Positions 1 through 9,131 of a stretch of DNA of 64,000 nt are shown piece by piece. The stretch covers positions 452,481-516,480 of the forward strand of contig NZ_CAHJXN010000001.1 in NCBI RefSeq assembly GCF_903645285.1, given 5' to 3'. Within the stretch, counting starts at the first letter, position 1. Each line of letters starts with the position of its first letter. This stretch comes from Streptococcus thalassemiae. GTDB lineage: Bacteria; Bacillota; Bacilli; Lactobacillales; Streptococcaceae. Both the position numbers and the translations under genes were made by a program. The notes beneath the pieces were generated by a model. That model did not search any database and was not told the origin of the DNA. It saw only the letters and a list, made by a program, of their open reading frames with translations.

Positions 1-750
1 CTGACTGACGTAGGATTTGTGATCTGGAGTATAGCCCTGCCCTGTCTCAATATAGGGTTTCATGGCCTCCATTTCGCTAGACGAACTATAAACTGTGTGT
101 TGAGGATGGTAAACAAATTCATGATTTTCATTGATGATAAAAGCAAATCCCTGCTGACCCAGCTGAAGCTGGTTGAGATAGGCTTCCAGAGTTTCGTAGG
201 AAATATCCAAACGAAGCACGCCCAGATTGGCTCCCTTTGCATCAACAAGTTCCTGAGTGACAGAAATGACCCACTGACTATCTGATTTACGAGCTGGAGT
301 CAAAACGGGCATGGCTCCCTGATGAATGGCCTTTTGGTACCAATCCTCAGCCATCATATCAGAGGAAGTTTTCATCTGCACACTGTCATCTGTAGAAATG
401 ACCTGACCTGATTTGGTGACCAGTACAACAGCTTTCAAGTCCTGGTCTGCCTTCAAGATAGTTAAAAATAGATCTCGAATTCCCCTGACCTTGTCTTGAC
501 TGGGATTCTCAGCATAGGCCAGAACATCCGTCTGCTGGGTCAAACCGGTCGAGGTGGTTTCTAATTTTTTGATATAAGACTGGATAAAGTGGCTAGTTTG
601 GCTGATAGTCGTCTGGCTATTGCCCTCAATGCTAGCCTCAATGGCTGATGAACTAGATTGATAGTAGAAAGTCCCAACCAGAGCTAGGAGAACGAGAAAG
701 ACCAGAAAGATGGAAATAACCATTCTGACTAGGAGAGAAGAACGCTTCAT
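1..750 (-). CDS. sensor histidine kinase, N-terminal part (HK09-like)
   Basis: This is an open frame that continues past the left edge, so only the first 250 residues are visible. A short basic N-terminus is followed by one strong membrane segment (about residues 9-28) and then an extracellular sensor region of the Cache type, with repeated Ser/Thr-Gln-rich helices and the stretch containing VVLVTKSGQVIS. The HAMP and kinase domains would lie outside the window. The ATG overlaps the TGA of the upstream response regulator (ATGA), indicating translational coupling. Gene order after msrAB2 matches pneumococcal TCS09 (from memory). The kinase role is inferred from the partner and topology, not from a visible H-box. 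Confidence 0.8.
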   Translation of the reverse strand, partial: MKRSSLLVRMVISIFLVFLVLLALVGTFYYQSSSSAIEASIEGNSQTTISQTSHFIQSYIKKLETTSTGLTQQTDVLAYAENPSQDKVRGIRDLFLTILKADQDLKAVVLVTKSGQVISTDDSVQMKTSSDMMAEDWYQKAIHQGAMPVLTPARKSDSQWVISVTQELVDAKGANLGVLRLDISYETLEAYLNQLQLGQQGFAFIINENHEFVYHPQHTVYSSSSEMEAMKPYIETGQGYTPDHKSYVSQ

Positions 751-1484
751 CGACCTTCCCCCTTCTTAAACTGACGAGGTGTCACACCTGCAATATGCTT
801 AAAGCGTTGGGTAAAATAGTTCATATCTTCAAAACCAACCTTTTCGGCTATCTCATAAATCTTTAAATCCGTGGTCAGAAGCAAGAGCTTGGCTTGTTTG
901 ACACGTTCTCTCACCAAATAATCCTGAAAAGGCAAGCCCAACTCTTTCTTAATCAAGGAACTCAGATAAGTTGGACTAAAGCCCAAGTCACTGGCCAAAG
1001 ACTTTAAACTAAATTGGCTATCAGCCAGATGGGACTGGATTTTCTGGGCCATGTTTCCTTCAAACTTATCGGTCAATAAATCTTGTAATTGCTCTTCTTT
1101 CTCTTCCTTATCCAACTTTTGCTTGATTTTCCCCAACATTTCCTCAATATCCTGACGAGAAAAGGGCTTAAGCAGGTAGTCATCCACACCGAGTTTGACA
1201 GCAGACAAGGCATAATCAAAATCATCGTAGCCTGTCAAAAAAACTAAATGAACCTGAGGATAGGTTTCTCTGACCAGACTGGCCAACTGGATACCATTTA
1301 GATGAGGCATGTTGATATCGGTTAAAATGATATCTGGCACCTGCTTTTGTATCAAGTCCCAAGCCTGCCTTCCATTTTCAGCCTGACCGATGATTTCCAT
1401 ATCGTAGGCTGCTACATTAACCAGTTTAGTCAAGCCTTGTCTTACCAGATATTCATCTTCTACGATTAAGATTGTGTAGGTCAT
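747..1484 (-). CDS. AraC-type response regulator (RR09-like)
   Basis: The 245-residue protein has an N-terminal receiver domain (acidic pocket VEDE, phospho-acceptor Asp56 in LTDINMP, conserved Lys in LLKPF) and a C-terminal AraC/XylS double helix-turn-helix (about residues 150-243, with GFEDMNYFTQRFK). It should be phosphorylated by the kinase encoded immediately downstream and bind promoter DNA. The ATG at 1484 is preferred over an earlier in-frame ATG at 1502 because AAAGGAG lies 7-8 nt upstream. It follows msrAB2 with about 70 nt and no clear terminator between, so it could also be reached by readthrough from the redox operon. Synteny supports the TCS09 regulator. Confidence 0.88.
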   Translation of the reverse strand: MTYTILIVEDEYLVRQGLTKLVNVAAYDMEIIGQAENGRQAWDLIQKQVPDIILTDINMPHLNGIQLASLVRETYPQVHLVFLTGYDDFDYALSAVKLGVDDYLLKPFSRQDIEEMLGKIKQKLDKEEKEEQLQDLLTDKFEGNMAQKIQSHLADSQFSLKSLASDLGFSPTYLSSLIKKELGLPFQDYLVRERVKQAKLLLLTTDLKIYEIAEKVGFEDMNYFTQRFKHIAGVTPRQFKKGEGR

Positions 1485-1554
1485 GCTCCGCTCCTTTACC
1501 ACTTACTAGTATCAGTATAGCAAAATTCTCCTCTAACTGCTTAGGAAAGACTTC

Positions 1555-2667
1555 TTAATCAACATAATCTAGTAAATAAGCATAGCCTTTTTCTTCCATT
1601 TGGTCTTTGGGAATAAAGCGGATGGAAAGACTATTGATACAGTAGCGCAAGCCGCCCTTGTCCTGTGGACCGTCCGTAAAGACATGCCCAAGGTGAGAAT
1701 CTCCCACTCGACTCCGCACTTCCATGCGTGTCATATTGTAGGACTTATCTTCCTTGTAGGTAGCAACATCTGGGCTGATGGGCTGGGTGAAACTAGGCCA
1801 ACCACAACCAGACTCAAACTTATCCTTTGATGAAAAGAGGGGTTCTCCAGTTGCCACATCCACATAGATACCAGATTCAAATTTATCCCAGTAGCGGTTT
1901 GAAAAAGCTCGCTCTGTTTGATTTTTCTGGGTAACTGCATACTCCTCAGGTGACAGGGTCTTTTTCAATTCCTCATCACTTGGTTTTGGATATTTGCTGG
2001 CATCGATGACAGGGTAGGCAGCCTGATTGACATTGATATGGCAGTAGCCATTTGGATTTTTCTTGAGATAGTCTTGGTGGTAATCCTCTGCCACTACAAA
2101 ATTCTTCAAGGTTTCCTTTTCAACTGCTAGAGGTTGATCGTATTTCTTAGCCACCTCATCAAAGACTTGGTTGATTACCTCCAAATCCTTGTCATCTGTG
2201 TAATAAACACCAGTACGGTACTGGGTTCCCACATCATTTCCTTGTTTATTTTTGCTGGTTGGATTGATAATGCGGAAATAATGAAGCAGAATTTCCTTGA
2301 GGGAAATTTGATTGGCGTCATAGGTGACATGGACAGTCTCCGCATGTCCTGTTTGGTTGATCAATTCGTACTTGGTTGTTTCCCCTCTACCATTTGCATA
2401 ACCTGAAACGGCATCTGTCACTCCGGGAACGCGGGAGAAGTATTCCTCTACTCCCCAGAAACATCCCCCAGCTAGATAAATTTCATGCAAGTCTGCGTCT
2501 TTACTAATTTCTGTTTTTTTCACTGTTTTTCCTCCTTGGCTAACTGATGCTTTCTCAATTTGCGAGCTATCTGTCTGCCCTGCATTTCGCATCAATAGAA
2601 AATAGAAACCGGTTATGGCTAGGAAAAATACTCCTAGCAACAAGATGATTTTTAGCTTATCATTCAT
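1555..2667 (-). CDS. msrAB2: membrane-anchored methionine sulfoxide reductase MsrA-MsrB fusion
   Basis: The 370-residue bifunctional repair enzyme reduces both methionine-S- and R-sulfoxides in exported proteins. An N-terminal membrane anchor (about 6-25) is followed by the MsrA domain, whose catalytic Cys69 lies in [11 protein letters not shown], and then by an MsrB domain with CGWPSF, the GHVF segment and the catalytic Cys in RYCINS near the C-terminus. It starts 10 nt after the upstream thioredoxin-like gene with a strong AGGAGG. The order ccdA2-etrx2-msrAB2 matches the known pneumococcal surface system in which CcdA passes electrons from cytosolic thioredoxin to Etrx2 and then to MsrAB2. 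Confidence 0.95.
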   Translation of the reverse strand: MNDKLKIILLLGVFFLAITGFYFLLMRNAGQTDSSQIEKASVSQGGKTVKKTEISKDADLHEIYLAGGCFWGVEEYFSRVPGVTDAVSGYANGRGETTKYELINQTGHAETVHVTYDANQISLKEILLHYFRIINPTSKNKQGNDVGTQYRTGVYYTDDKDLEVINQVFDEVAKKYDQPLAVEKETLKNFVVAEDYHQDYLKKNPNGYCHINVNQAAYPVIDASKYPKPSDEELKKTLSPEEYAVTQKNQTERAFSNRYWDKFESGIYVDVATGEPLFSSKDKFESGCGWPSFTQPISPDVATYKEDKSYNMTRMEVRSRVGDSHLGHVFTDGPQDKGGLRYCINSLSIRFIPKDQMEEKGYAYLLDYVD

Positions 2668-2677
2668 AGGACACCTC

Positions 2678-3244
2678 CTAGGCTAATTCCTTCAAAGTTT
2701 GCAAAATCGCATCTTTTTCCATAAAACCTGGTTGGGTTTTGACCAATTTTCCTTCACCATCTATAAAGGCTTGAGTTGGGTAGGAACGAACGCCATAAGT
2801 TTCCAAAAGTTTGCCTGATGGGTCAACTAGGACTGGGAAATTTTTATAATCCAATCCCTTATACCAGTTCTTAAAGTCCGTTTCAGATTGCTCTCCCTTA
2901 TGTCCTGGTGATACTACTGTCAAGACCACATAATCATCACCAGCATCCTTAGCGATTTCATCCGTGTCTGGAAGACTAGCCAGACAGATGGAGCACCAAG
3001 ACGCCCAGAATTTGAGATAGACTTTCTTTCCCTTGTAATCAGACAAGCGATAGGTCTTGCCATCTACTCCAGTTAGCTCAAAATCAGCCACTTCTTTCCC
3101 TTTAGCCGTGCTTGTTTTACTAGCTGTCTGCTCCATCTTCATCTCATCTTTCATTTGGTGTTCACTGGTCATGGACTTGCCTGAACAAGCCGTCAAACAA
3201 AGGAGCGAACCTGCTCCAAGAACACATGTTTGCCATTTTTTCAT
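2678..3244 (-). CDS. etrx2: extracellular thioredoxin-family lipoprotein
   Basis: The 188-residue TlpA/ResA-like protein has a lipoprotein signal peptide with lipobox LTAC, an acidic/Met-rich linker, and a thioredoxin fold with active site WCSIC. It should sit on the outer face of the membrane and reduce MsrAB2. The ATG at 3244 (MKKWQ) is chosen because AAAGGAA lies 7-8 nt upstream; an ORF from 3271 would place an unlikely extension before the signal peptide and overlap ccdA. It begins 19 nt after the ccdA2 stop, consistent with one transcript. Confidence 0.92.
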   Translation of the reverse strand: MKKWQTCVLGAGSLLCLTACSGKSMTSEHQMKDEMKMEQTASKTSTAKGKEVADFELTGVDGKTYRLSDYKGKKVYLKFWASWCSICLASLPDTDEIAKDAGDDYVVLTVVSPGHKGEQSETDFKNWYKGLDYKNFPVLVDPSGKLLETYGVRSYPTQAFIDGEGKLVKTQPGFMEKDAILQTLKELA

Positions 3245-3263
3245 ACTGATATTCCTTTCCATT

Positions 3264-3974
3264 TTATTCAAATAATTGACTTAAAATTGAAGCATTTCCA
3301 AATAGAACCAAGAGTCCCATCACAATAATGAGAAAACCACCCACTTTTTTGAGGATTCCGAGATAGGGATGAAGTTTTCGGAAATGTTTCAAAACATAAC
3401 TAGAGGCTAGAGCTAGAAGCAAGAATGGTAGCGCCAAACCCAACGTGTACACCAACATGAGACCCGCTCCCTGCCAAGCTCCTGAACCACCTGAAGCCGC
3501 CAAGGCTAAAACAGAGCCAAGAACCGGCCCTACACAAGGCGTCCAAGCAAAACTAAAGGTCAAACCCAATAAAAATGCCTGACTATAGCCCTTACCATTT
3601 TGCCCCTGTCCTTGCAGTTGTAACCTCTTTTCCTTATAAAGCCCCTTAAAGCTTAGAATCTCCATCTGGTGCAAGCCTAAGAGAATGATAACCGCACCCG
3701 TCACATATTGGAACCAAGAAGCATAAAGCAAATCGCCTAAAAAACCAGCTCCATAGCCTAGTAAAATAAAGATAAAGGAAATTCCTGCTATAAAGGCCAG
3801 AGTTCGCAATAAACTAGTAACTGAGATTGAAAATTTGTTGCTAGAAGCCTGAGCACCATCCTTATCATCTAGTAACACCCCTGCATAGACTGGTAACAAG
3901 GGTAAGATACAAGGAGAAAAGAAGGATAGAATCCCTGCCAAAAAGACACTTAGAAAAAAGAAAATATGACCCAT
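3264..3974 (-). CDS. ccdA2: CcdA-type thiol-disulfide transmembrane electron carrier
   Basis: This 236-residue integral membrane protein has six predicted helices. The paired conserved cysteines lie in FFSPCILPLLPVY and AWTPCVGPVLG, the hallmark of the CcdA/DsbD-beta family, which moves reducing equivalents across the membrane. It is the first gene of the ccdA2-etrx2-msrAB2 operon, with an AGGAGG ribosome site 7 nt before the ATG. The likely -10 box (TATAAT) lies about 33 nt upstream of the ATG. Confidence 0.93.
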   Translation of the reverse strand: MGHIFFFLSVFLAGILSFFSPCILPLLPVYAGVLLDDKDGAQASSNKFSISVTSLLRTLAFIAGISFIFILLGYGAGFLGDLLYASWFQYVTGAVIILLGLHQMEILSFKGLYKEKRLQLQGQGQNGKGYSQAFLLGLTFSFAWTPCVGPVLGSVLALAASGGSGAWQGAGLMLVYTLGLALPFLLLALASSYVLKHFRKLHPYLGILKKVGGFLIIVMGLLVLFGNASILSQLFE

Positions 3975-4006
3975 AAAGTTCCTCCTATCATTTTATTGAT
4001 AGATTT

Positions 4007-4012
4007 ATTATA
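4007..4012 (-). promoter_or_regulatory. -10 box of the ccdA2-etrx2-msrAB2 promoter
   Basis: TATAAT lies on the minus strand upstream of ccdA2. The 17-nt upstream position has only a T-rich stretch and no good -35 hexamer, so the promoter may be weak or activator-dependent. Confidence 0.5.
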
Positions 4013-4117
4013 CTCCTTCCATTTTCGAAAAAACAGGGACAATGATAGGGAAAAATAGGAATTTAATCAGATAATTTAGAAATCTTGGACAAAAACTATA
4101 CAAAAAACTGTCAAAGC

Positions 4118-4171
4118 ACAAAAGCGCATAGTATCAAGGCTTTATAGAACCTTGATACTATGCGCTTTTGT
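4118..4171. terminator. 22-bp perfect hairpin, terminator-like
   Basis: Arms 4118-4139 and 4150-4171 are perfectly complementary, with a 10-nt loop. The stem core AGCGCATAGTATCAAGG is nearly the same as that of the hairpin at 14157-14201. It lies just downstream of the minus-strand YihY gene's upstream neighbour and ahead of ccdA2's promoter, and it directly follows the stop of the YihY gene when read on the minus strand, so it most likely terminates that transcript. Confidence 0.7.
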
Positions 4172-4184
4172 AATGGATAAATAG

Positions 4185-5045
4185 TTAGTCTTTTCTAAAA
4201 CTAGGATCTTTCAAACTCTGCACACTGGCATTGATCACCGCGCCTAGGATAACAATTTTAGCAATCAAGATAAACCAAAACATCATAACAACAAGAAGAA
4301 CAGAACCTAAAATTCGGACGTCCACCAAATGATGGACATAGTAATTGAGATAACTAGAGAACAGAGTTAGTAAACCTAAAATCACTAAGAGAACAAAGGC
4401 ACTACCTGGTAGGGTATAACTAAGTTTCCTGTTAGATAGATTGGGAAGAAAATAATAAAGCATGACCAAGATAGCAAAGAGCAGGGCGTAAGTCAGAGGA
4501 CCTGCCAACCCTTGTAAAGCCTGATAGATAATGCCATCTTTTGTCCAATAATGAGCAAGTAAATCCAAAATCATCTGCCCAAACAAGCTCAAAAACAAGG
4601 CAAAAGCAAAGAGGAGCTGTAAACCAAAACTGACTAGGAGACTCACCATCTGATGGGAAATAAGTCCACGACTCTTTTCGACGCCATAAGCCTTGTTAAA
4701 AGCTTTTTGCAAGAAATTCATAGATTTTGAAAAACTCCATAACGCCGATAAAACAGAAAAACTCAATAAACCTGTTGAAGGTTGGGTCAAGACTTCTCTG
4801 GCTATTTTTTCCACACCTTCATAGAGGCTTGGAGGCAGGACGTCTTTCACAAATCCCAGAAATTCTCCCACAGGAATCTGAAAATAGGGGAGGATATTGA
4901 CCACCACCAAAAGAAGTGGAAAAATCGAAATCAACCAATAGTAGGCTACTGCGACACTGGTCAACTCACTATCTGATGCTTGATAATAATGCAAAAAGGC
5001 TTTTAATAAAGGCTTGTCTATCAGCTCTTTCCACCACTTCTTCAT
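4185..5045 (-). CDS. YihY/BrkB-family integral membrane protein
   Basis: The 286-residue protein has a cytoplasmic N-terminal segment and six hydrophobic helices, matching the YihY/virulence factor BrkB family (formerly mis-annotated as ribonuclease BN). The family signature region AYYWLISIFPLLL is present near residues 34-46. The molecular role is unknown. The ATG at 5045 follows GGAG by 7-8 nt; the GTG at 5060 has no ribosome site. A BOX element lies immediately upstream and a strong hairpin immediately downstream, so the gene is probably a single-gene transcript or fed by readthrough from the antiporter gene. Confidence 0.88.
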   Translation of the reverse strand: MKKWWKELIDKPLLKAFLHYYQASDSELTSVAVAYYWLISIFPLLLVVVNILPYFQIPVGEFLGFVKDVLPPSLYEGVEKIAREVLTQPSTGLLSFSVLSALWSFSKSMNFLQKAFNKAYGVEKSRGLISHQMVSLLVSFGLQLLFAFALFLSLFGQMILDLLAHYWTKDGIIYQALQGLAGPLTYALLFAILVMLYYFLPNLSNRKLSYTLPGSAFVLLVILGLLTLFSSYLNYYVHHLVDVRILGSVLLVVMMFWFILIAKIVILGAVINASVQSLKDPSFRKD

Positions 5046-5070
5046 GTCACACTCCTTCACTTATAATCTT

Positions 5071-5220
5071 ATACTCAATGAAAATCAAATAGCAAACTAG
5101 GAAACTAGGCGTAGGTTGCTCAAAGCCCTGCTTTGAGGTTGTAGATGAAACTGACGAAGTCAGTCACATATATAATCCAAGGCGACGCTGACGTGGTTTG
5201 AAGAGATTTTCGAAGAGTAT
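5071..5220 (-). repeat. BOX element (A1-B1-C1)
   Basis: Read on the minus strand it begins with the boxA start ATACTCTTCGAAAATCTC, contains one boxB with the ACTGACTTCGTCAGT stem, and ends with the boxC tail ATTTTCATTGAGTAT. It fills the gap between the antiporter stop and the YihY start. BOX elements are small non-autonomous repeats typical of the mitis group. Confidence 0.93.
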
Positions 5221-5223
5221 TAA

Positions 5224-7278
5224 CTAATTTCTTCTTACCAATTCCACCATATCATAAGGCAGGGTATTGGCAGCTTCCTTCAAGGAATAGTTCTCTAAGT
5301 TATTGACATTTTGTCGTAACTTCTTGGCATACTTGGTCGTAATCAATCGTTTTTCTTCGTATTCGAAAATCAACTTGCGCTCCAGATAATAGCCTCTCAG
5401 CATTTCATCGATATTGTTGGGTTTGACACGATTGATAACCCGTTCGACAAAGGCACCACTACTGATAATAGCTGTTTCACGGAGACGAGACTCCTGCATA
5501 AAACTAATCAAAGAGCGTCTATAGACTCCCTTCAGATTTTCCAAACTTTCAATAATCATCTCTGTATTGGCAAGATAGAGTTCTGCAATTTGGTCATAAT
5601 CAAGAGCACGGAGACGGCTTTGCTCCTTGTCCTTCCAGCTACGGAAAGTCCTCCCGAGAGTAAAAACTTCATGAAGGAGAAAACGTAAAATCCGCAAAGA
5701 AACAAGGAAATAATAGGTCAATCGTGACGCAAATTTACGATTGATGCCTCGTTCTATATTTTTCAGATAACGTTGGTAAACTCGGTAAGCACGATTGCTA
5801 ATGTTCCCCTCTTCATAGGCCTGTTCCAATCCATCACTTTCAATACTAAGAATCAAGAGTTTCAAAGCAGCCCAGTCTTCTTGAGCCCCCTTATTTTCTT
5901 GACTCAGGATGAGATTTTCAATACGTCCATGATAATTGTCAATAGCCGCATAGAGGGGAAGTTTATTTCTGGTGCCTTCCAACTCTTTTTCCAACTCTAT
6001 CGTCACTTCATTCAAAATGGCGATATGCATGAGATAGTCCTTACTGTCTTCCTGTTCATCAGAAAGATGAGGCAAGACCAAGAGACCTGTTAAAAAGCTG
6101 ACAAGCGTCACACCTGCAACAAGGAAAAGTAAGAGAGGATACTCCTGCTCTAGATTACTTGGTATCAAGAGAATCGTAGCAATTGACACGGTTCCCTTGA
6201 CACCTGAGAAGGTCAAAAGAAGCATGTCCTTCATATACTTATTTAACTTTTTCTTGAGACGTCGAGTCCTATAGGCATAATAGCCATAAATCATGACAAA
6301 ACGAATGGCAAAGAGGAGAACGGTCAGGGAGACAAGAGATAGCAATAAAAGTAAGGGATTATAGATTGGATTGGTCAAGATAGGCTCTGCTATCATTTCC
6401 AGCTCCATCCCTAAAATCACAAAGACAGAACCGTTGAGCATAAAGTTCACTGTATGCCAGACTGTCTCGGTTACCGTATCCACTTGGGCTTCGAGGAGCG
6501 TAATTTTCTTAAAACGGCTTGCCTTTAAAATCCCAGCAACTACAACGGCAATAATCCCTGAAACATGGACTTCTTCTGCCAGGAAGAAGGTCACCAGAGG
6601 CAAACTCAATTCTAATAAAAGTTCGCTGGCAATATCCGTTGCTCGCACACTTAGCAAGAAGCTATGGAGGAAACGATTGGTCATGGCTGTTAAAAAGCCA
6701 ATCAAAAAACCGCCTAGGATTGAAAAGATGAGCGAACTACTCGCTTGCCCAAGGGAAAAGGCTCCAGTTGTCCAAGCTGTCAAAGCTACCTGAAAAGCCA
6801 CCAAACCAGATGCATCATTCAAAAGTCCTTCACCCTTAAGGATATTGGACACGCGCTTAGGAAAGCTAAACCGCTCTGAAAGAGAGGCAAAGGCCACCAA
6901 ATCCGTAGGCCCAAGAGCTGCCCCAACAGCCAAGCAAGCTGCCAAGGGAAGGCTGAGCCAAAGAAGATGGGCCAAACCTCCCAAACTCAGGGTCGAGATA
7001 AAAATCACTGGAAATATGAGATAAACAATGATTCGCCAGTGTTTTAAAATAGCCGTAATATCCGCTTCTTCCGACTCTCGAAAAAGCAAGGGTCCAATAA
7101 CCAGTGCCAAAAACAACTCTGTATTGAGGTGAAAGTCGGTATTGGGTAAAAATAGACCAATCACAATTCCCAAAAGAATCTGCACCAAAGGGAGTGGCAA
7201 AAAAGGCAGGAGCTTATTGGTTGTACTCGAGACAATCAAGACCAGTAAAAATAGGATAAGGTAAATCAGTAATTCCAC
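5224..7278 (-). CDS. Na+/H+ antiporter-type cation:proton exchanger (CPA1/NhaP-like)
   Basis: The protein is 684 residues. The N-terminal 400 residues hold about 12 membrane helices with the exchanger motifs GPTDLVAFASL and GLLNDASGLVAF. The remaining ~280 residues form a charged helical cytosolic domain that may sense ions or pH. It probably exchanges Na+ or K+ for H+; the substrate is not determinable here. The GTG start at 7278 is well supported by AAGGAGG 7 nt upstream. It lies 11 nt after the small Cys-rich gene, so it probably belongs to the mnmL-mnmM transcript. The stop abuts a BOX element. Confidence 0.88.
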   Translation of the reverse strand: MELLIYLILFLLVLIVSSTTNKLLPFLPLPLVQILLGIVIGLFLPNTDFHLNTELFLALVIGPLLFRESEEADITAILKHWRIIVYLIFPVIFISTLSLGGLAHLLWLSLPLAACLAVGAALGPTDLVAFASLSERFSFPKRVSNILKGEGLLNDASGLVAFQVALTAWTTGAFSLGQASSSLIFSILGGFLIGFLTAMTNRFLHSFLLSVRATDIASELLLELSLPLVTFFLAEEVHVSGIIAVVVAGILKASRFKKITLLEAQVDTVTETVWHTVNFMLNGSVFVILGMELEMIAEPILTNPIYNPLLLLLSLVSLTVLLFAIRFVMIYGYYAYRTRRLKKKLNKYMKDMLLLTFSGVKGTVSIATILLIPSNLEQEYPLLLFLVAGVTLVSFLTGLLVLPHLSDEQEDSKDYLMHIAILNEVTIELEKELEGTRNKLPLYAAIDNYHGRIENLILSQENKGAQEDWAALKLLILSIESDGLEQAYEEGNISNRAYRVYQRYLKNIERGINRKFASRLTYYFLVSLRILRFLLHEVFTLGRTFRSWKDKEQSRLRALDYDQIAELYLANTEMIIESLENLKGVYRRSLISFMQESRLRETAIISSGAFVERVINRVKPNNIDEMLRGYYLERKLIFEYEEKRLITTKYAKKLRQNVNNLENYSLKEAANTLPYDMVELVRRN

Positions 7279-7289
7279 GCACGACCTCC

Positions 7290-7544
7290 TTAATCTTTTT
7301 TACAACAGGATTCAAATATCTCCTTCTGCTCTTTGATTTTTTGGTCAATCTTGGAACAATCTTTGTGCTCAATTTTTCTCTGGCACCGTTCCATTTCAAG
7401 AGCAACTAATTTTTTCTTAATTTTAAGCATTTTTTTGCTCATATGCGCTTGGTCTAGCACGCCCACCGCTCGTTCGTGGTGGGTTGATTCAACAAAATTC
7501 TGGCGCATGGCATCCAGCTTTTCACGTAGGTATTGTTTATCCAT
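7290..7544 (-). CDS. small charged Cys-containing protein of unknown function
   Basis: This 84-residue soluble protein is rich in Lys/Glu and predicted almost entirely helical. It has four cysteines in its second half (one in MERCQ, one in HKDCSK and a CC pair near the C-terminus), which could bind a metal or form disulfides. No family is recognised. It overlaps the 3' end of the methyltransferase gene by 8 nt and precedes the antiporter by 11 nt, so it is probably translationally coupled. GAGAGAT lies upstream of the ATG. Confidence 0.75.
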   Translation of the reverse strand: MDKQYLREKLDAMRQNFVESTHHERAVGVLDQAHMSKKMLKIKKKLVALEMERCQRKIEHKDCSKIDQKIKEQKEIFESCCKKD

Positions 7545-8094
7545 GTTTATATCTCTCTAATTTTTCAATCATTACTAAAAATGGTGGATTGTTGACTTGG
7601 TTTAAAGTTCGGTAAATGGCAGCTGTGTACTCTTGTTGGTTCAACTGGCTAACAAAATCCAAAACAGCATCCCTCTCGAGGTCGCCTCCTTCATGACCAT
7701 AGTAGATCATGATAGCAATCCGTCCCCCTTTGACAAGTAAATGGCATAACTTTTCTAATGCTTCAATCGTTGTCTGAGGTCGGGTGATGACAGACTTATC
7801 AGCTGACGGCAGATAGCCCAGATTAAAAATCCCTGCCTTGGCTTCTGTCACAAACTGGTCCAGTGTCTCATGACCTTGCAAGATTAACTGGGCATTTGTC
7901 ATTCCAGCCTGGTCCAAACGCTCTTGGGTCTTTTCCAAGGCTTGCTCCTGAATATCAAAAGCATAGACTTGCTTGGCTAGCTTGGCCAGAAAAAGCGTGT
8001 CATGGCCATTTCCCATAGTCGCATCCACTACGATATCCTCTTTTGTCACTACCTCAGACAAAAAATCATGTGCCATCTCAAGTGGTCTTTTCAT
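7537..8094 (-). CDS. mnmM: class I SAM-dependent methyltransferase, MnmM (YtqB)-like
   Basis: The 185-residue Rossmann-fold methyltransferase has motif I VVDATMGNGHDTLFLA and the downstream FNLGYLPSADKS motif typical of the YtqB family. Bacillus YtqB was identified as MnmM, which methylates the aminomethyl group on wobble uridine-34 of tRNA to complete mnm5(s2)U. The ATG at 8094 follows GGAG by 7 nt; an upstream TTG is not needed. It overlaps the preceding radical SAM gene by 17 nt, the same pairing as ytqA-ytqB in Bacillus, which supports a shared tRNA-modification role. Confidence 0.85.
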   Translation of the reverse strand: MKRPLEMAHDFLSEVVTKEDIVVDATMGNGHDTLFLAKLAKQVYAFDIQEQALEKTQERLDQAGMTNAQLILQGHETLDQFVTEAKAGIFNLGYLPSADKSVITRPQTTIEALEKLCHLLVKGGRIAIMIYYGHEGGDLERDAVLDFVSQLNQQEYTAAIYRTLNQVNNPPFLVMIEKLERYKHG

Positions 8095-9025
8095 TTTCAA
8101 ACTCCTGTTTTACAGCCTTGCATCCTTGAACGCTTCCACGACGTCGCATCTCCGTCTCAATACTATTAAGGACTTCCCATTTATTGAGGCTCCACATAGG
8201 CCCAATCAGCATATCCCTAGGTGCATCTCCCGTGATTCGATGGATGACGATATGCTTGGGAATGATTTCCAGTTGGTCACAGATGACCTTAACATATTCG
8301 TCCTGGCTCATCAACTGCAAACGTCCCTCGTGGTAATCTCGTTGCATACGCGTATTGGTCATCAGGTGAAGCAAGTGCAATTTAATCCCTTGAATATCGT
8401 TATCCGTGACACAGCGGCGGACATTTTCAATCATCATCTCATGGGTTTCACCAGGCAAGCCGTTGATCAGATGGGAAACAATCTCAATCTTGGGATACTT
8501 TCTCAAACGCTTGACCGTTTCCACGTACAACTCATAGGAATGGGCGCGGTTAATCAGGTCAGAGGTTGTTTCATAAGTGGTTTGCAAGCCCAATTCAACC
8601 GTCACATGCATGCGTTCCGATAACTCAGCCAAATATTCAATGGTTGCGTCTGGTAAACAGTCTGGGCGCGTTCCGATATTGATTCCTACCACACCTGGCT
8701 CGTTGATAGCCTGTTCATAGCGCTCTCGAATAACTTCCACCTTTTCATGGGTGTTGGTAAAATTTTGAAAATAAACCAGATACTTCTGAACATCCGGCCA
8801 CTTACGATGCATAAAGTCAATTTCCTTATAAAATTGCTCACGGATAGGCGCATCTGGTGCTACAATAGCATCTCCAGAACCAGAAACCGTACAAAAAGTA
8901 CAGCCTCCATGAGCCACAGTTCCATCACGATTGGGACAATCAAATCCCGCATCAATAGGGACTTTAAAGGTCTTTTCTCCAAATAGTTTTCGATAATAAT
9001 CATTCAAGGTGTTATAAGATTTCAT
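8078..9025 (-). CDS. radical SAM protein, TIGR01212/YtqA family (MnmL-like)
   Basis: The 315-residue protein carries the radical SAM cluster-binding cysteines within FDCPNRDGTVAHGGCTFC and a TIM-barrel core with NIGTRPDCLPD and GLPGETHEMM. To my recollection the YtqA branch was recently linked to an alternative route to mnm5(s2)U in tRNA and named MnmL; adjacency to the MnmM-like gene fits this. The frame is open upstream to 9202, but the ATG at 9025 aligns with the conserved start (MKSYNTLNDYY). A consensus promoter ends only about 7 nt before that ATG, so the mRNA may be leaderless. Confidence 0.85.
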   Translation of the reverse strand: MKSYNTLNDYYRKLFGEKTFKVPIDAGFDCPNRDGTVAHGGCTFCTVSGSGDAIVAPDAPIREQFYKEIDFMHRKWPDVQKYLVYFQNFTNTHEKVEVIRERYEQAINEPGVVGINIGTRPDCLPDATIEYLAELSERMHVTVELGLQTTYETTSDLINRAHSYELYVETVKRLRKYPKIEIVSHLINGLPGETHEMMIENVRRCVTDNDIQGIKLHLLHLMTNTRMQRDYHEGRLQLMSQDEYVKVICDQLEIIPKHIVIHRITGDAPRDMLIGPMWSLNKWEVLNSIETEMRRRGSVQGCKAVKQEFENEKTT

Positions 9026-9032
9026 AACTTTC

Positions 9033-9061
9033 ATTATAACAAAAAACACCCACAATCTCAA
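9033..9061 (-). promoter_or_regulatory. promoter of the mnmL-mnmM operon
   Basis: The minus strand carries TTGAGA (9056-9061), a 17-nt spacer and TATAAT (9033-9038). The start codon at 9025 begins 8 nt after the -10 box, placing the transcription start at or next to the ATG. Confidence 0.75.
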
Positions 9062-9119
9062 AAGCCTGACTTTCCTATAAATTCCTCTGTTTCTCGTTTC
9101 CATTAGCCATTTTTTATGA

Positions 9120-9125
9120 TACAAT
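9120..9125 (+). promoter_or_regulatory. extended -10 promoter of the small membrane protein gene
   Basis: TGATACAAT (TGn plus TACAAT) lies on the plus strand, diverging from the mnmL promoter about 60 bp away. The next ATG at 9132 starts 7 nt after the -10 box. Confidence 0.55.
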
Positions 9126-9131
9126 ATGGGT

